Positions 27,358 to 38,727 of a DNA stretch of 64,000 nt are shown in pieces. Made by a program: the position numbers and the translations under genes. Under the pieces are notes generated by a model that did no database searches, was not told the DNA's origin, and worked only from the letters and a program-made list of their open reading frames with translations. Every line of letters starts with the position of its first letter. The stretch's first letter is position 1. This DNA comes from Chrysomallon squamiferum (taxonomy: Eukaryota; Mollusca; Gastropoda; Neomphalida; Peltospiridae): the NCBI GenBank assembly GCA_012295275.1, contig CM022669.1, positions 9,686,489 through 9,750,488 of the forward strand, written 5' to 3'.

Positions 27358-27812
27358 TACAAAAATACAAAAATAAAATAATGTTAATAAACAAACAAGC
27401 AAATAAATGACAACAACAACAACAACAACAACAACAATAATAATAATAATAATAACAACACTAATAACAATAATACTGATCACAAATGGGAATACATATA
27501 TTTCTTACATTATTTTATCAAAGAACGAGCGTGGAAATTTTGAAAACATTAACCAAAGAAGAAAGTTTCTAAAGACTGAGTCCTCGGTAACTGCTGTTTA
27601 CGACAACTAAGGAATAACTTTGTTTTGAAATCAGTTATTTCCTTTTTATGTAAATTAATTATTTGTCATGTTCAAAATACTCCGATCACAAATGAGTATG
27701 AATCAACAGTATTCTAGGATACATTTGTGAAGAACCAGTCTTGCCGGGCGTTTGTAACTAGTTTGTTTTGACCTGAAAACTCAGATCACGCCATTTTTGT
27801 CTATGAGGAAAT

Positions 27813-28262
27813 ATGGCTAACTGCATACGACAGGCGAAAGTTGCTTTACGAGCAAAAATAAAGACAAAACTGATGAAATTAACAGATGAAGAGAGACAGA
27901 TACAGTCACAGATTGTAACAGAAAAGGTTAGAATTATATTAAACTAATTTTTCTTTTCGGATACATACATAATACGAGAATGAAAACTCCATTTGAATGC
28001 TTGTTACAAACTTAACAGGAGTTACCGCTCTTGGTCGACGTTAAAGATCCAATCTCGTCTCTTTCACACGTGCTAATTTAATAAATAAATAGTAGAAAGA
28101 CTGCTCAAGACTTTACCAGGTGGAAGTTTATGCTAATTTATTTTGTATTTAAAAGGGATTCTCGCTTCATACAAATAATAAGGAATACAAGTTATAGACC
28201 GAAAGAAATGAGAGAGATTTTCAAAGGAGAAAGAAAATAAGGAAAACAAGTGAATGAGAGGG

Positions 28263-28339
<77 letters not shown>

Positions 28340-29461
28340 ATTTGTTTATTTGAGGCTGAGTAATTTTTGCACATACTGATATTGCAGGTAGATAACGCAA
28401 AAGAGATAATCAAATTTAACTAACTTTAACTCGGGATTGTTGATGATTTTTTTCTTCTTCTCTTGGAACTAAAATAAATAAATAAATAAATAAGTGTTTT
28501 ACTATCCTGAAACAAGACACACACTCTTAATCGGCGATACATAAATTTGCATTCATAAAAGTATATTTGAGATTAGAGTTATCATTTTATATCCCAGTCA
28601 TCAATTATTTCAGACTGTTCTAATAATTTTTTTTTTTTTTTTTTTTTTTTTTTTGTCTGGTTTAGGCATTGGCTTGTCCGGAATACAAAAACAGCAGACG
28701 GGTGTCCGTATACCTGAGTATGTCGACCGAAATTAGCACGGAAAATATATTAAGACATATTTGGGAATCAAACCGAGAATGTTTCGTTCCTTATTACAAA
28801 GGACCTGTAATGAAAATGTTAAAACTTCATTCCATGGAAGATTATAGAAATCTTCCTGAAACTAAATGGCACATCAAGCAACCAAAAGACGACAGTGGTA
28901 GAGAGGACGCTTTAGAGACAGGTAACTGGGTGTTCAAAAATACGAGGAGGGATAGTACTAAAGAAGAAATTTAGAACTGAAGCTTTTTTTTAGTTTTGTA
29001 AATTAGTTGCATTTATTTATTTATTTAATTTTGTTTTAGATAAATGAATAATAGCCGTTAGCTCGCCTACCTCAAATAATTATACAAGCAATATTTATTG
29101 ATTCAGGATATGATGTCATCAGTCTTCCTCAAAAGTAAGTATCTGTTATTATTTTTTGTTTCGTCTGTTGCTGACTTCGTAGTCATCATTTTATTTAAAT
29201 TTAATTATTTTGAAGGTGGCCTTGACCTAATTTTCGTCCCAGGAGTGGCATTCACGGCAGACGGCGCCAGATGTGGGCATGGACGCGGTTACTATGACAA
29301 CTACCTCAGGCAATGTAAAGGAAAAGGGCATCAGACCTTGCACTATTGCACTAGCTTTCTTGGAACAGATGTGTGACGTCGTACCAGTCAACGACGACGA
29401 CATTCCTCTGAACAGAGTACTGTTTCCATCAAAGGAAGAAATCGAGAAAGCAGCCTCGTGA
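27813..29461 (+). CDS. MTHFS: 5-formyltetrahydrofolate cyclo-ligase, three exons, one-base frame break in exon 3
   Basis: Converts 5-formyl-THF to 5,10-methenyl-THF using ATP, in cytosolic folate metabolism. Exons: 27,813-27,926, 28,666-28,921, 29,216-29,461. Donors are GTTAGA and GTAACT; acceptors are TTTAG (after a long T-run) and TTGAAG. The intron phases (0 and 1) place K|ALACPEY and ALET-G|GLDLIF as in animal MTHFS. Recognisable pieces are [20 protein letters not shown], the nucleotide-loop region [11 protein letters not shown] and [10 protein letters not shown] with VPVNDDD. The product would be 204 aa, normal for the family. In exon 3 the frame moves by +1 between QCKGKG and [10 protein letters not shown]; one extra base in GGG 29,326-29,328 (or the A4 beside it) explains this. 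The usual GRGxGYYD loop has H for the first R. Family certain; integrity not. Confidence 0.93.
28267..28336. repeat. (GA)n microsatellite in MTHFS intron 1
   Basis: GA array of about 70 bp inside the first intron of the cyclo-ligase gene. Confidence 0.95.
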
Positions 29462-30902
29462 AGACAATATTTAATAAAATAGTTGTATAGTGTTTTTCTA
29501 TATTAGTGTTGTTGTTGCTGTGCGTGTGGCTGTTGTTATCACTGATGTTGTTGTAGGAAGTGATTAGTTAAACACACAACGACGTATTTTACTTAGTATT
29601 ATAGTTAAGTGCCCTTGTTATAGTTAAGACAGGAAATTTGATCTGTTAACAGGATGTGAACGTTTAAAACGGGTTTTTTGATAACGTGGACAAAGAAATA
29701 ATATCTGGTCTGTCTTGAATGAAGCCATTGTCTTATCCTGACGTAATTACAACAACAACAAAAAGAAAAGAAAAAAACCGCAACGGTTACAACAATGCTA
29801 TTTGATGTTTCTTCTCATCCTTACCCAAACTTTTTCTTTCAAACCTAACTGCTTGGTATTCTTAATTTGCGTGTGTACTCTCATGCATGTATGTGTATGT
29901 GTGCGTGCGTCTGTGTGTGTTTTTATGCGTGTGTTTGTGTGTACCTTTACCTATATATGATTTTTCAAGTAGTTTCTCATTTAGGACAAATAATACCTAG
30001 AAATTTGTGATAGCACAATTTATTGAAAGATTAAACAGCAATATATAAATATATGAAAGACATCCCACAAATTTATTCTAAACGAAGAGTATAGCAAAAT
30101 TTAAGAAACAGAACTGAGTACTTATCAGATATAATTATACATTCTTGATATTAAATAAAAAGTAAAATAAAAAAAAAAATATATAAATGTTTTGCTTTGG
30201 TACATTTAGTTAAAGATACATGACACAATTCATTATTTTATAAATTTATCGGATTTTTTTATACGCATGTTTTAAATGACACTGATAAAACAGTCAGATT
30301 CACTGAACTTCTTATTCTTTCAAATAATTATACTGCTGAATGTACATATTAAAATAATAATAATAATTCTGTTAATTTTACATGTCATGTTAGAATTTAT
30401 GCACAAGTCATATACATAATAAAAAATATATTTAAACGTAACTATGTATTCTTAATTAGAGAAAAACGATGATCATTATTCTTTTATGTCTGTATACATA
30501 TATTAATTACAAGTTCTTAATTACTCAGCAAACAAACAGGTTCTTAGTTTTATTTCCATTCCCAAGTTAATCCGTGTATATACCAGCACATGAAGTTAAT
30601 ATCAAACTTTGATAATAGGAGTAGCTGATTTCACTATTAGAATAAACATGTTTCAAACATTCTCAAATTAACATAATAGAAGAACAGTTGAAATAAAATG
30701 AATAAAAGTCATGGTATTGCAGTTTAATAATAATAATAATAATTATAATAATAATAATAATAACAACAACAACAATAACAACAACAATGGCAATGACAAC
30801 AAAAACATAAATTTAAAAAACAATAAAACAAATAATAATAAAAATAATAATAATAATTACGATACTGGTACTGGGGTTAGATCGCACAGACTTCAGGATC
30901 CA
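29462..30902. other. intergenic between MTHFS and the TRIM-like gene
   Basis: The two genes converge here. Sequence is AT-rich, with a GTGT-rich patch near 29,870-29,945 and AAT/AAC triplets at about 30,723-30,860. AATAAA lies at 29,472-29,477, eleven bases past the MTHFS stop, and is a plausible polyadenylation signal. No ORF of substance. Confidence 0.6.
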
Positions 30903-32924
30903 CTAGTTAACCTGACTGTGAAACAGTTCAACAAAGGCGAGTTTAGAACCTTTGCCCGCTATCAGGACTCTGGTGGGCGATTCGGAACAGATACTCTGCA
31001 TTTCGCCTAGCTCTTTCGGAGTCTCCAATTTGATGAACCGGCGAAGAATACCGTTTGATGTCAGAACGTGGATTCCGCATTCCGAGGAGTCAAGTACAAA
31101 GATTTGCCCGTAGCAGTCGGTGCACACGCCTTGCAGATAATTCTTTCCACCTGCGTTGTAAATAGCCTTCTTAGATCCGTCAGAAGTAAAAATCTTCACC
31201 GAGCGATGGTCATCGGAGACAATAATATCACCGTTGATGTTGGCTGTGATGTAAAGCGGACCCTGAAATTGGTATTCGCTTTCGGTGAAATTGATTTCAC
31301 CTATCATTGCTCCATCCAGAGTGAATATTTGAACGCAGGCTTGGTGATCATCGCAAACAAATATTCGATTTGTCTTGTCGACCGTTATTCCTCCTGGGGA
31401 CTTGAATCTTTCATGAATGTTTCTTAAAAACATTCCACACGGGCTGAACAGTTTTAGTTTTCCATTACCGAGAGTATCCCCGCTCTCCGATATAACTATT
31501 TCGTTGTCGTTAGTGAAGGCCACATCCCAGGGCCGCACAACATACTTGCTTATGTCCCTGAATGTCTTCCCGTCTGGGTCCAAAAGAACAAAGTGATTAT
31601 TCCAGCACGACGTAAGAGCTATCTCGCCGTATTTGTTTCGAGCCATGCCCGAGATGCTGGACAGAGAGTTGACAGTTTTGCAGTCACATTGCTGAAGAAA
31701 ATCTGGATAGTTTCCCATTTCGCCGAACGACCCGCACACTTTGGAATTATGAATTCGTAACAGTGCGTCTGATGGTCTGAAGTAAACTTCGTTTTCGAGT
31801 GGCACATCTGTCTTGCTCGTCACGGTCTTGAGAAATATCTGTTCACAGCAAGCGAACAGCGTCAAAGCGTCAAGATCCGAGCAGTCAGTTGTTATCTTTT
31901 GCAGCACGTTACGAATGCTCGTAGCAGAACTTTCAGTATCAGTTATATCTCTTAATCTGGAATCCAGCTTGCTCAGCTGATGTTCTTTGCGATTTCGAAT
32001 TTGGCTCCGCAGACTGCCTGCCTGCTCGTTGAGAGTTTTGATGGCTTCTCTCACTGAATGATCCAGTTTCAATTCAAGACTTTTAAAACTTTCCTCTATC
32101 TTACTCTTCCTCGTGTCTGCTGAATTCTTGGTTGTCTGGGCAAATTTTATTGCTTGCTTGGCTTTTCTCTCCAATTCGTGCATGGCTTTCTTTTGCTTGT
32201 TTCTTAATTCCTCCAATGTCTCAAGTCTGTGGCCTTTGTGTTCGTTCATTGTCACGCTATGGCAGACAAACACACCGCAATCCACGCAGCGGTAAATTAC
32301 CGGATTTCCATGTTTCTCACACGTCCTTAGTCGTTTACTGGTAATAAACGACATCGGAGACATTTTAACAGACTTTGCAGAAAGTACCTCGTGGTTTTTA
32401 GTGATCTTAAGATTGCCATGTGCTACGCGGCACGGTTCACAAAGAGCCACGCTACAAGTCCTGCAGAAAAATTCCGGATTTTTCCCCTTCTCGCATGCTT
32501 CGCACATCTCTTTTTCGTCAGTCGCTGAGTCCAATACTTCAGTGAGATCTTGCAGCGTGTAACTAGGAGTTACACCAGACAGACCTTCGGCAGGAAGGAG
32601 CTGAGATGTTCGACAGTACTGACAGATGATCTTTTCCTTTCCTTTCTCCATGTAAGTCCCAACGCACTTGGCGCAGAAAGAGTGCAAGCAGACGAGAAGT
32701 TTGGGGTCTTTGTATTGTTTGTCACAGATCGAACAAGTAAGAATCTTGTCGATGTCATCTTTAGAACAGTTGATCTGTGCCTTCGTTGCTGTTTCGCCAC
32801 TGTTCCCTTTGTCGTCGTTTTCAATGTTATCAGTTATCGGTGTTTTTGGTATCCGAAATATATCGTTGATGTAATCAGGTGTTTCATTAATTTCATTGTT
32901 TTCGTAAATGTCATCTGTAGCCAT
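30903..32924 (-). CDS. TRIM-like RING/B-box protein with C-terminal NHL-like propeller (673 aa)
   Basis: Likely E3 ubiquitin ligase of the TRIM class VII type (RING, B-boxes, coiled coil, NHL). RING-HC ligands: C64-x2-C67, C79-x-H81, C84-x2-C87, C101-x2-C104. B-box 1: C141, C144, C154, C157, C162, C165, H169, H178. B-box 2: C202, H205, C213, C216, C221, H229, H232; the position three after C221, normally Cys or Asp, is Val. A helical, Lys/Glu-rich coiled-coil stretch spans about 233-350. From about 400 to 670 come propeller-like repeats such as SPGGITVDKTNRIFVCDDH and LYITANINGDIIVSDDH. The whole reading frame is one exon. An acceptor (TTCCACAG) ends at 32,931, six bases before the ATG, and a donor at 33,411 suggests a 481-base 5'-UTR intron. 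Such intronless TRIMs are often expanded and immune-related in molluscs; the substrate is unknown. Confidence 0.93.
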   Translation of the reverse strand: MATDDIYENNEINETPDYINDIFRIPKTPITDNIENDDKGNSGETATKAQINCSKDDIDKILTCSICDKQYKDPKLLVCLHSFCAKCVGTYMEKGKEKIICQYCRTSQLLPAEGLSGVTPSYTLQDLTEVLDSATDEKEMCEACEKGKNPEFFCRTCSVALCEPCRVAHGNLKITKNHEVLSAKSVKMSPMSFITSKRLRTCEKHGNPVIYRCVDCGVFVCHSVTMNEHKGHRLETLEELRNKQKKAMHELERKAKQAIKFAQTTKNSADTRKSKIEESFKSLELKLDHSVREAIKTLNEQAGSLRSQIRNRKEHQLSKLDSRLRDITDTESSATSIRNVLQKITTDCSDLDALTLFACCEQIFLKTVTSKTDVPLENEVYFRPSDALLRIHNSKVCGSFGEMGNYPDFLQQCDCKTVNSLSSISGMARNKYGEIALTSCWNNHFVLLDPDGKTFRDISKYVVRPWDVAFTNDNEIVISESGDTLGNGKLKLFSPCGMFLRNIHERFKSPGGITVDKTNRIFVCDDHQACVQIFTLDGAMIGEINFTESEYQFQGPLYITANINGDIIVSDDHRSVKIFTSDGSKKAIYNAGGKNYLQGVCTDCYGQIFVLDSSECGIHVLTSNGILRRFIKLETPKELGEMQSICSESPTRVLIAGKGSKLAFVELFHSQVN

Positions 32925-33411
32925 TTTTGTCTGTGGAATGAAGAAAATAGACTATATTAGCAGAGATATTCATGATTTTTTTTCTCTATTTCATTTCTGT
33001 TTTTCTCTTATACACGTTTTGAGAAAAGAAATCAAAGAGCAAAGCGCGTAAATATATGCTATAGTTAACTGTTCCAATTTAAACATAAATAGGCCTACAT
33101 TAATACAGTACAATATGATACAATAAATACAACACAATACAATACAGCAAATCAATAAATAGCCTAAAACTGAATACCTTATAACGTCCTGTTCTGAAAC
33201 GTTCTTTCACATTCTTTTATTTGTGTCATAAGTGGCAAATGCTGCGGAACGACCCTGTAGTTTCTTGTCGTAACAAATATTATATAAATACTGAAGTAGG
33301 TCAAATGACATTTTCGCTCAGTGTTTACCAATAACATAAACTTCTTGTAACTTATTATTTAAAACGAACTATCAGGATATTAATTATACCGCTAAGTAAA
33401 TAAGTACTTAC

Positions 33412-33540
33412 TTAGATGTTAGATTTTTTACAATATTTTTGTCCCGCAACTCGTCCGACTTGCTCGGATTATCCAGATCAGGAAGTAGACAGATAACAGT
33501 TTACATGTATTGTACGTTAGACCTGAACAATGAGTAATAC
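33412..33540 (-). other. possible 5'-UTR exon and promoter area of the TRIM-like gene
   Basis: On the minus strand a strong donor, CTAA|GTAAGTAC, follows base 33,412 and would pair with the acceptor at 32,931. The upstream end is not defined. The sequence is CG-bearing. Without transcript data this exon is a guess from the splice signals. Confidence 0.4.
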
Positions 33541-33561
33541 TTTTAACCAATACGAAGAAAG

Positions 33562-33610
<49 letters not shown>

Positions 33611-34251
33611 AAAACGAATAAAATAGGCGCGATGGATAATTTTTCTATCTTTCTTTTATTTTGTTATTAAAAAAATAATAATGATAATAAAAATAATAAA
33701 ATAAAATTAAATACAAAAAAAAAAAAAAAAATAAAAAATAGCTTGAGACTTTTATGCTTCACTTTGATTCATAAATAATATTTATTTATTTATTGTTGTT
33801 TATTTTATTAAGGCAATATTACTAGTACTGCTACTACTACTACTACTAATAATAAGAAGAAGAAGAAGAAAAAGGCAGAAGAAACTAAATAAACGATTAT
33901 TAATAACAAAATAAAGATGTGTATTACTTTCTTTAAAAACTACACTGAAGTAGAGACGTGCAGAGTAAATATCACTGTCGACACGATTTAGTCCACGATG
34001 TTTGGGAGAAAACAGAAATTGATCATATTTTCACTTAATCGCTGGCGAACTCTGTATCCTATAGAATTTGACGTAATCGTGCGATGATTTGACTCGATCA
34101 TGACAAACAAACAAACGGATAAAAGATAATAAAATACATTAAAAAGAAAATAATAATAAAATTAAAAAATTAAAAATTAAGAAAAGATTAAAAAACAACA
34201 ACAACTTTGCCCATGAAATAGCACGGAAAAAAAAAAGAAGTAATAAAAATA

Positions 34252-34299
<48 letters not shown>

Positions 34300-34625
34300 T
34301 AATAAATAAATAAATTAATTAATTAAAAATCGCATTCGCTGTGCAAGCTGATGCACGAACGCGATGAAACGCTCGGGTCTGGTGAACAACGGTCTTATTG
34401 TTTATGCTTATTTTTCTAAATACAAATTGATAATTAACATGTCTTTTTTTTCATAGTTTTATCGCGGTAAATGAAATGGATAAAGTAATATTTATAATTC
34501 AGATTTATAATTAACGTGTTTTAATCCATCTGTTGATTTTGTTCGATACAAAATAATGGTTCGTCTGGTGGAATTTACTTTAAAAAGAAAGCCGGAAGTT
34601 GCAGACTAGTATTTCCGATGCCAAC
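33541..34625. other. intergenic, divergent TRIM-like / IER3IP1 promoter space
   Basis: Contains (GT)n at 33,566-33,608, AAT and ACT triplet runs and (AAT)n at 34,253-34,300. The last 300 bases before IER3IP1 include CGs (GCTCGGGTCTGG near 34,371, AAGCCGGAAGTTG near 34,589). CCGGAAGT is an ETS-family core about 37 bases before the ATG, common at housekeeping promoters. Confidence 0.5.
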
Positions 34626-34720
34626 ATGGCGTTTACATTTTATTCCCTGATCGAAGCTGTTATTTTGTGTTTGAATGCAGTCTGTGTACTTCATGAAGAA
34701 AGATTTCTTTCAAAATGTAA
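34330..34720 (+). promoter_or_regulatory. CpG-bearing promoter zone of IER3IP1
   Basis: CG dinucleotides occur here and stop abruptly downstream, where the next several kilobases are almost CG-free. An ETS-like CCGGAAGT sits at about 34,590-34,597, just before the start codon. The promoter role is inferred from position and composition. Confidence 0.5.
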
Positions 34721-35572
34721 AATGCCACAGATAAATATCAAAACAAGAGCTAAATAAAACATTTTGTAAATCGGACGATAAATTATAATACTGTCTTGTT
34801 GGAAAAGTATTTCAGAATATTTCTGAGAAATTTATTTCAACTGTATAATATAATGACTGTTGTCAGTGTTGATAATGTTCATAAGAATATTATTTTTTAG
34901 CAGTAACAAATATTAAAACATATTATATATCCGATAATATATTGTATCATTTTGATATGTAATTATTTTTTTAAATTTAATTTTTTTTTTATATATATAT
35001 ATATATTTTTTTTTATTTGTAATATACAAATGGAGCATTTATTTATTTATTCATTCATTTATTTATTTTTCAGTTGGTTTAGGTGCTGATCAGCGAGGTT
35101 TTGGAGAAAGTCCTGGAACAAAGACTCAGCTTCTAAATTTAATACGTTCTATTCGAACCGTTATGAGATGTAAGTATATGATATTTAATATTTTATAATA
35201 TAACATTCATTATATATGTATTAATATTTCTGTCTAACATACTTTTTAGAACAATATGCATATACATATATATATATATAGATATATATATATATAGCCC
35301 ATGATGATCAGTGTATAATGTATACTATATTTTTAATTACTATAAAATAATAAATAATTTAGTAATATGAATAACATAGTAAATGTTTATTAATTTATTT
35401 TTTCTTTCACTTTTTTTTTTTGTGCTATTTTTTTATTATTATTTTAAAATATTTGTTTGTGAACATTTAGGAATAAAAATAATATAATTTAAAAAAAAAA
35501 AAAACAACAACAACATACTGTTTCTATTATTTTGTTATTTTTTGTGTTTATAACCGTATATATTTGTATTTT

Positions 35573-35643
<71 letters not shown>

Positions 35644-36038
35644 TCTAACACACACATACATATACAAACTTTTTTATGTATATATTTTATAAAACAACCA
35701 TTATATTTTAAATTTCCCACAATCACAGAATTATATCTGTTTTATATATCTGAACTTCGAGTTTGTTTAAATCGAGTGGATTTACAAATATTAAGTTGTC
35801 CTAGAAAACAGTATACTTTTATTTTTGTTAGCACTGTTGTAGCAGATTAAAGAGGAAATACAGACCAATTACATGTACTTGTTATGATGCCAATAAGAGT
35901 TAAAGTTTTATCTTGACCATTGAATAACCATGTATATATATATGTATATATCATTATATGTTTTTTTTTTTTTCTTTTTCAGTTCCTTTAATTGGTATAA
36001 ATATTGTGGTTATTCTATTGAAGATGGTGTTTGGTTAG
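34626..36038 (+). CDS. IER3IP1: immediate early response 3-interacting protein 1 (Yos1 homologue), three exons
   Basis: Small ER/Golgi membrane protein needed for ER-to-Golgi vesicle traffic. Exons: 34,626-34,716, 35,074-35,169, 35,983-36,038; 243 bases, 80 residues plus stop, close to the human 82. Donors are GTAAAA and GTAAGT; acceptors are TTTTTCAG and CTTTTTCAG. Exon 1 reads MAFTFYSLIEAVILCLNAV (membrane segment) then VLHEERFLSK. Exon 2 carries GFGESPGTKTQLLNLIRSIR. Exon 3 carries the second membrane segment, PLIGINIVVILLKMVFG. These match the conserved family features (LHEERFL, GFGEEPGIK, RSVRTVMR). The gene is intact and sits at the start of a CG-depleted block. Introns hold AT-rich repeats, including (TC)n(AC)n at 35,576-35,642. 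Confidence 0.97.
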
Positions 36039-37442
36039 AAAAATCTAACTGAACTTAAAACAAACACCTTGGAGAGATAATGGGGATATTGAGTGTAAAA
36101 ATATCTCAGATAAATGACTGTGACATTTCATTACTATTTAAAGATATCTGGTCAGCAGTTTGATGATTGTAGAAGTTTATGGTCAAGTCAGAAATGTATT
36201 ATTGTTAATTTTATTGCAATTTAAATGACATACCTTCAACCCTCCATTTGATGGACTTCTAAATCTGGACAGAACCTCAGAAATAAACAAATATTCTCAA
36301 ATCTCCACCAACTCAGAATAAATCATTTGTATTACCACTATATGATCATGCAAAAACATGGGTAAGTAAAAACTGTGAATTTATTCCACACTGTGAGCTT
36401 AAACTAAGTTAAAGTAAATTTTGTTCTGCACTGTTAATATTTGTGCTATTTCTAACATCCTTTTGAAAAAACATCTTTTGATTTTTCAGACAACCATTTC
36501 TCCTTTTAGTCCATTAAATGGAGGGTCAACTGTATTCTGAAAATACATATTCCATTTACATTTATCTATATTTATAAAATCATCAGATATAAATATGAAA
36601 CCATGAACTGAAAAGTGTATAAGAATAAAGAAAAAATAACTATTAAAGGTCAGTTTTCTACTGGAGTAATGAGCTTTCAGGAGCAGTATTTTTTTAAAAT
36701 TATTATTAGAAATCAGAGATCAAGATTCAATTGTGTATGGACAAATGCAGTGCTGGCTGCTGCTTTTTTTTTTTTCTCCTTTTTTTTTTTTTTTTGTATT
36801 GTAAGAAAATTGTGTAGTATTATAAATATAAGCACATGTTGATACTTTCATCAGACTTAAAATTACCTGGCTAGTGAGGACTTGTCACTGTGGTTGAAAG
36901 CTATTTAATTTTAAATGACACAGGTATTGTTAAATGTCATTGATTCAGAAGTTTGCAATAAAAAATGGCCAATTTGTAAAATTCTGTTTGATAAATCTAT
37001 GTAGGCTTCACATCAAGCCAGAATATGAAATAAAGACATTTTTGATGGTTTTGAATGTGAAATCCTCGTGTTTGAACAAGATTTTTCAATTTTAAGAAAT
37101 TATAATAAGTTCTTCCTTGCACATACAAAGGCTGTTGGTATATGTGTTTTTATAAGTAATGTAACATATAAAACTTTCTTATCATTTACAATGTAGATAA
37201 CTGTTGCTAGTACACAGTTATGTTTAGTACTGACTGCAAAAAAGTCATTGGCTGGTTTAGTTTGGTTTGTATTGAAATTAAAGATAAAAAGGAGAGGCAG
37301 TCACAGCTCTGAAACGTGATTACTCAGAAAAGTCAGATGAAAATGTTATCAAGAAAATATTAACTATTTGTAAAATTGTTTTGTATAGTTTTGTTTATGC
37401 TATAATATATATATGTATGTGTGTGTTTGTGTGTGTGTGCGT

Positions 37443-37478
<36 letters not shown>

Positions 37479-38665
37479 GATAGATATACATGTGTGTGTG
37501 TCCGTATGCACACACAGACATATTAATTTATGCATTATACTTCAAAATGACAGGTGATGGCCTGGGATCTTTGGCCTCTGCTACAATCCCAGGCCTGTTT
37601 TTTAATCATAAAACTTATCATTAGATGACTGACACATGACTCAAGTGACTATTTAGTGGTATTAGCTTGTAAAATATTGGAACTTTATAATAATAGTTTT
37701 TAAAAATGAAATGACAGACATGATGGTATGAAAGTTGTATATATCAGATGGAGGTTTGTTGTTATACGTCTCTATATAAACAATTTGTGTTTTATGAATA
37801 AATATTTAGATCATTATGTTAAAAGATGTATTATTCTGTTTTGTGAAGAAAAATGGAGAGAATTATGGGGTGTTTTTTTTTCATTATATAAAATTGGTGC
37901 TTGTGCAACGTAATGCATACCACAAATTAAATATTTTAGCACAAAACTTAAAAGGACAGCTTTTTTCTTCTGGTTTTCATTTTTCTTTCTTTTCTCTTTA
38001 ACAGAGAGACTTTATATTAACTTCATTAAAAGTTAAACAAGTCATCAATTCTCCTTCACACACCAAATGAAAACATTAACACCAACCCCCACCAAAAAAC
38101 CAAACAACAACAAAATCCCTCCCCCCCAAAAAAAAATGCAACCTCTGAAAGATATCTTTCTAGCTTTGATAAATACCACAAAAGGCTGTAAATAAATAAT
38201 AAAATTGCAATGGTTTCATTGTCTTAACATGAAAATGGGTCCAAGTGTGCAATTTTTAGTAATAAGCATTATTATTAGTATTATTATTACATGATTGAGA
38301 AGCAGATAAAAAGAATAAAAATAGGTTTTGATGTTTGGAATAATGACACTAGTTATTATTATCTGCATCATTTAAGTATAACTGTCAAACACAGTTTCCT
38401 ATCAAGGAAATGCCTCCTTGACTTATTTATATTTCTTTTGTTTTTGTCATTATTACTGTGTATCTTGCCTATAAATGATTGTCTTTACATTTAAAATTTT
38501 TGTGTTTTGTTGTGATTTTTTGCATTGTGACAAGAAATTTCAATTTAATAATTTATTTATTATTTATTATTTTTTTATTATTTTTATTTAATAGATTATT
38601 CATTTATTTCTGACTAAATATTGTTAAAACCAGTTATTTTAACTACTACTACTACTATTATTATT

Positions 38666-38727
<62 letters not shown>

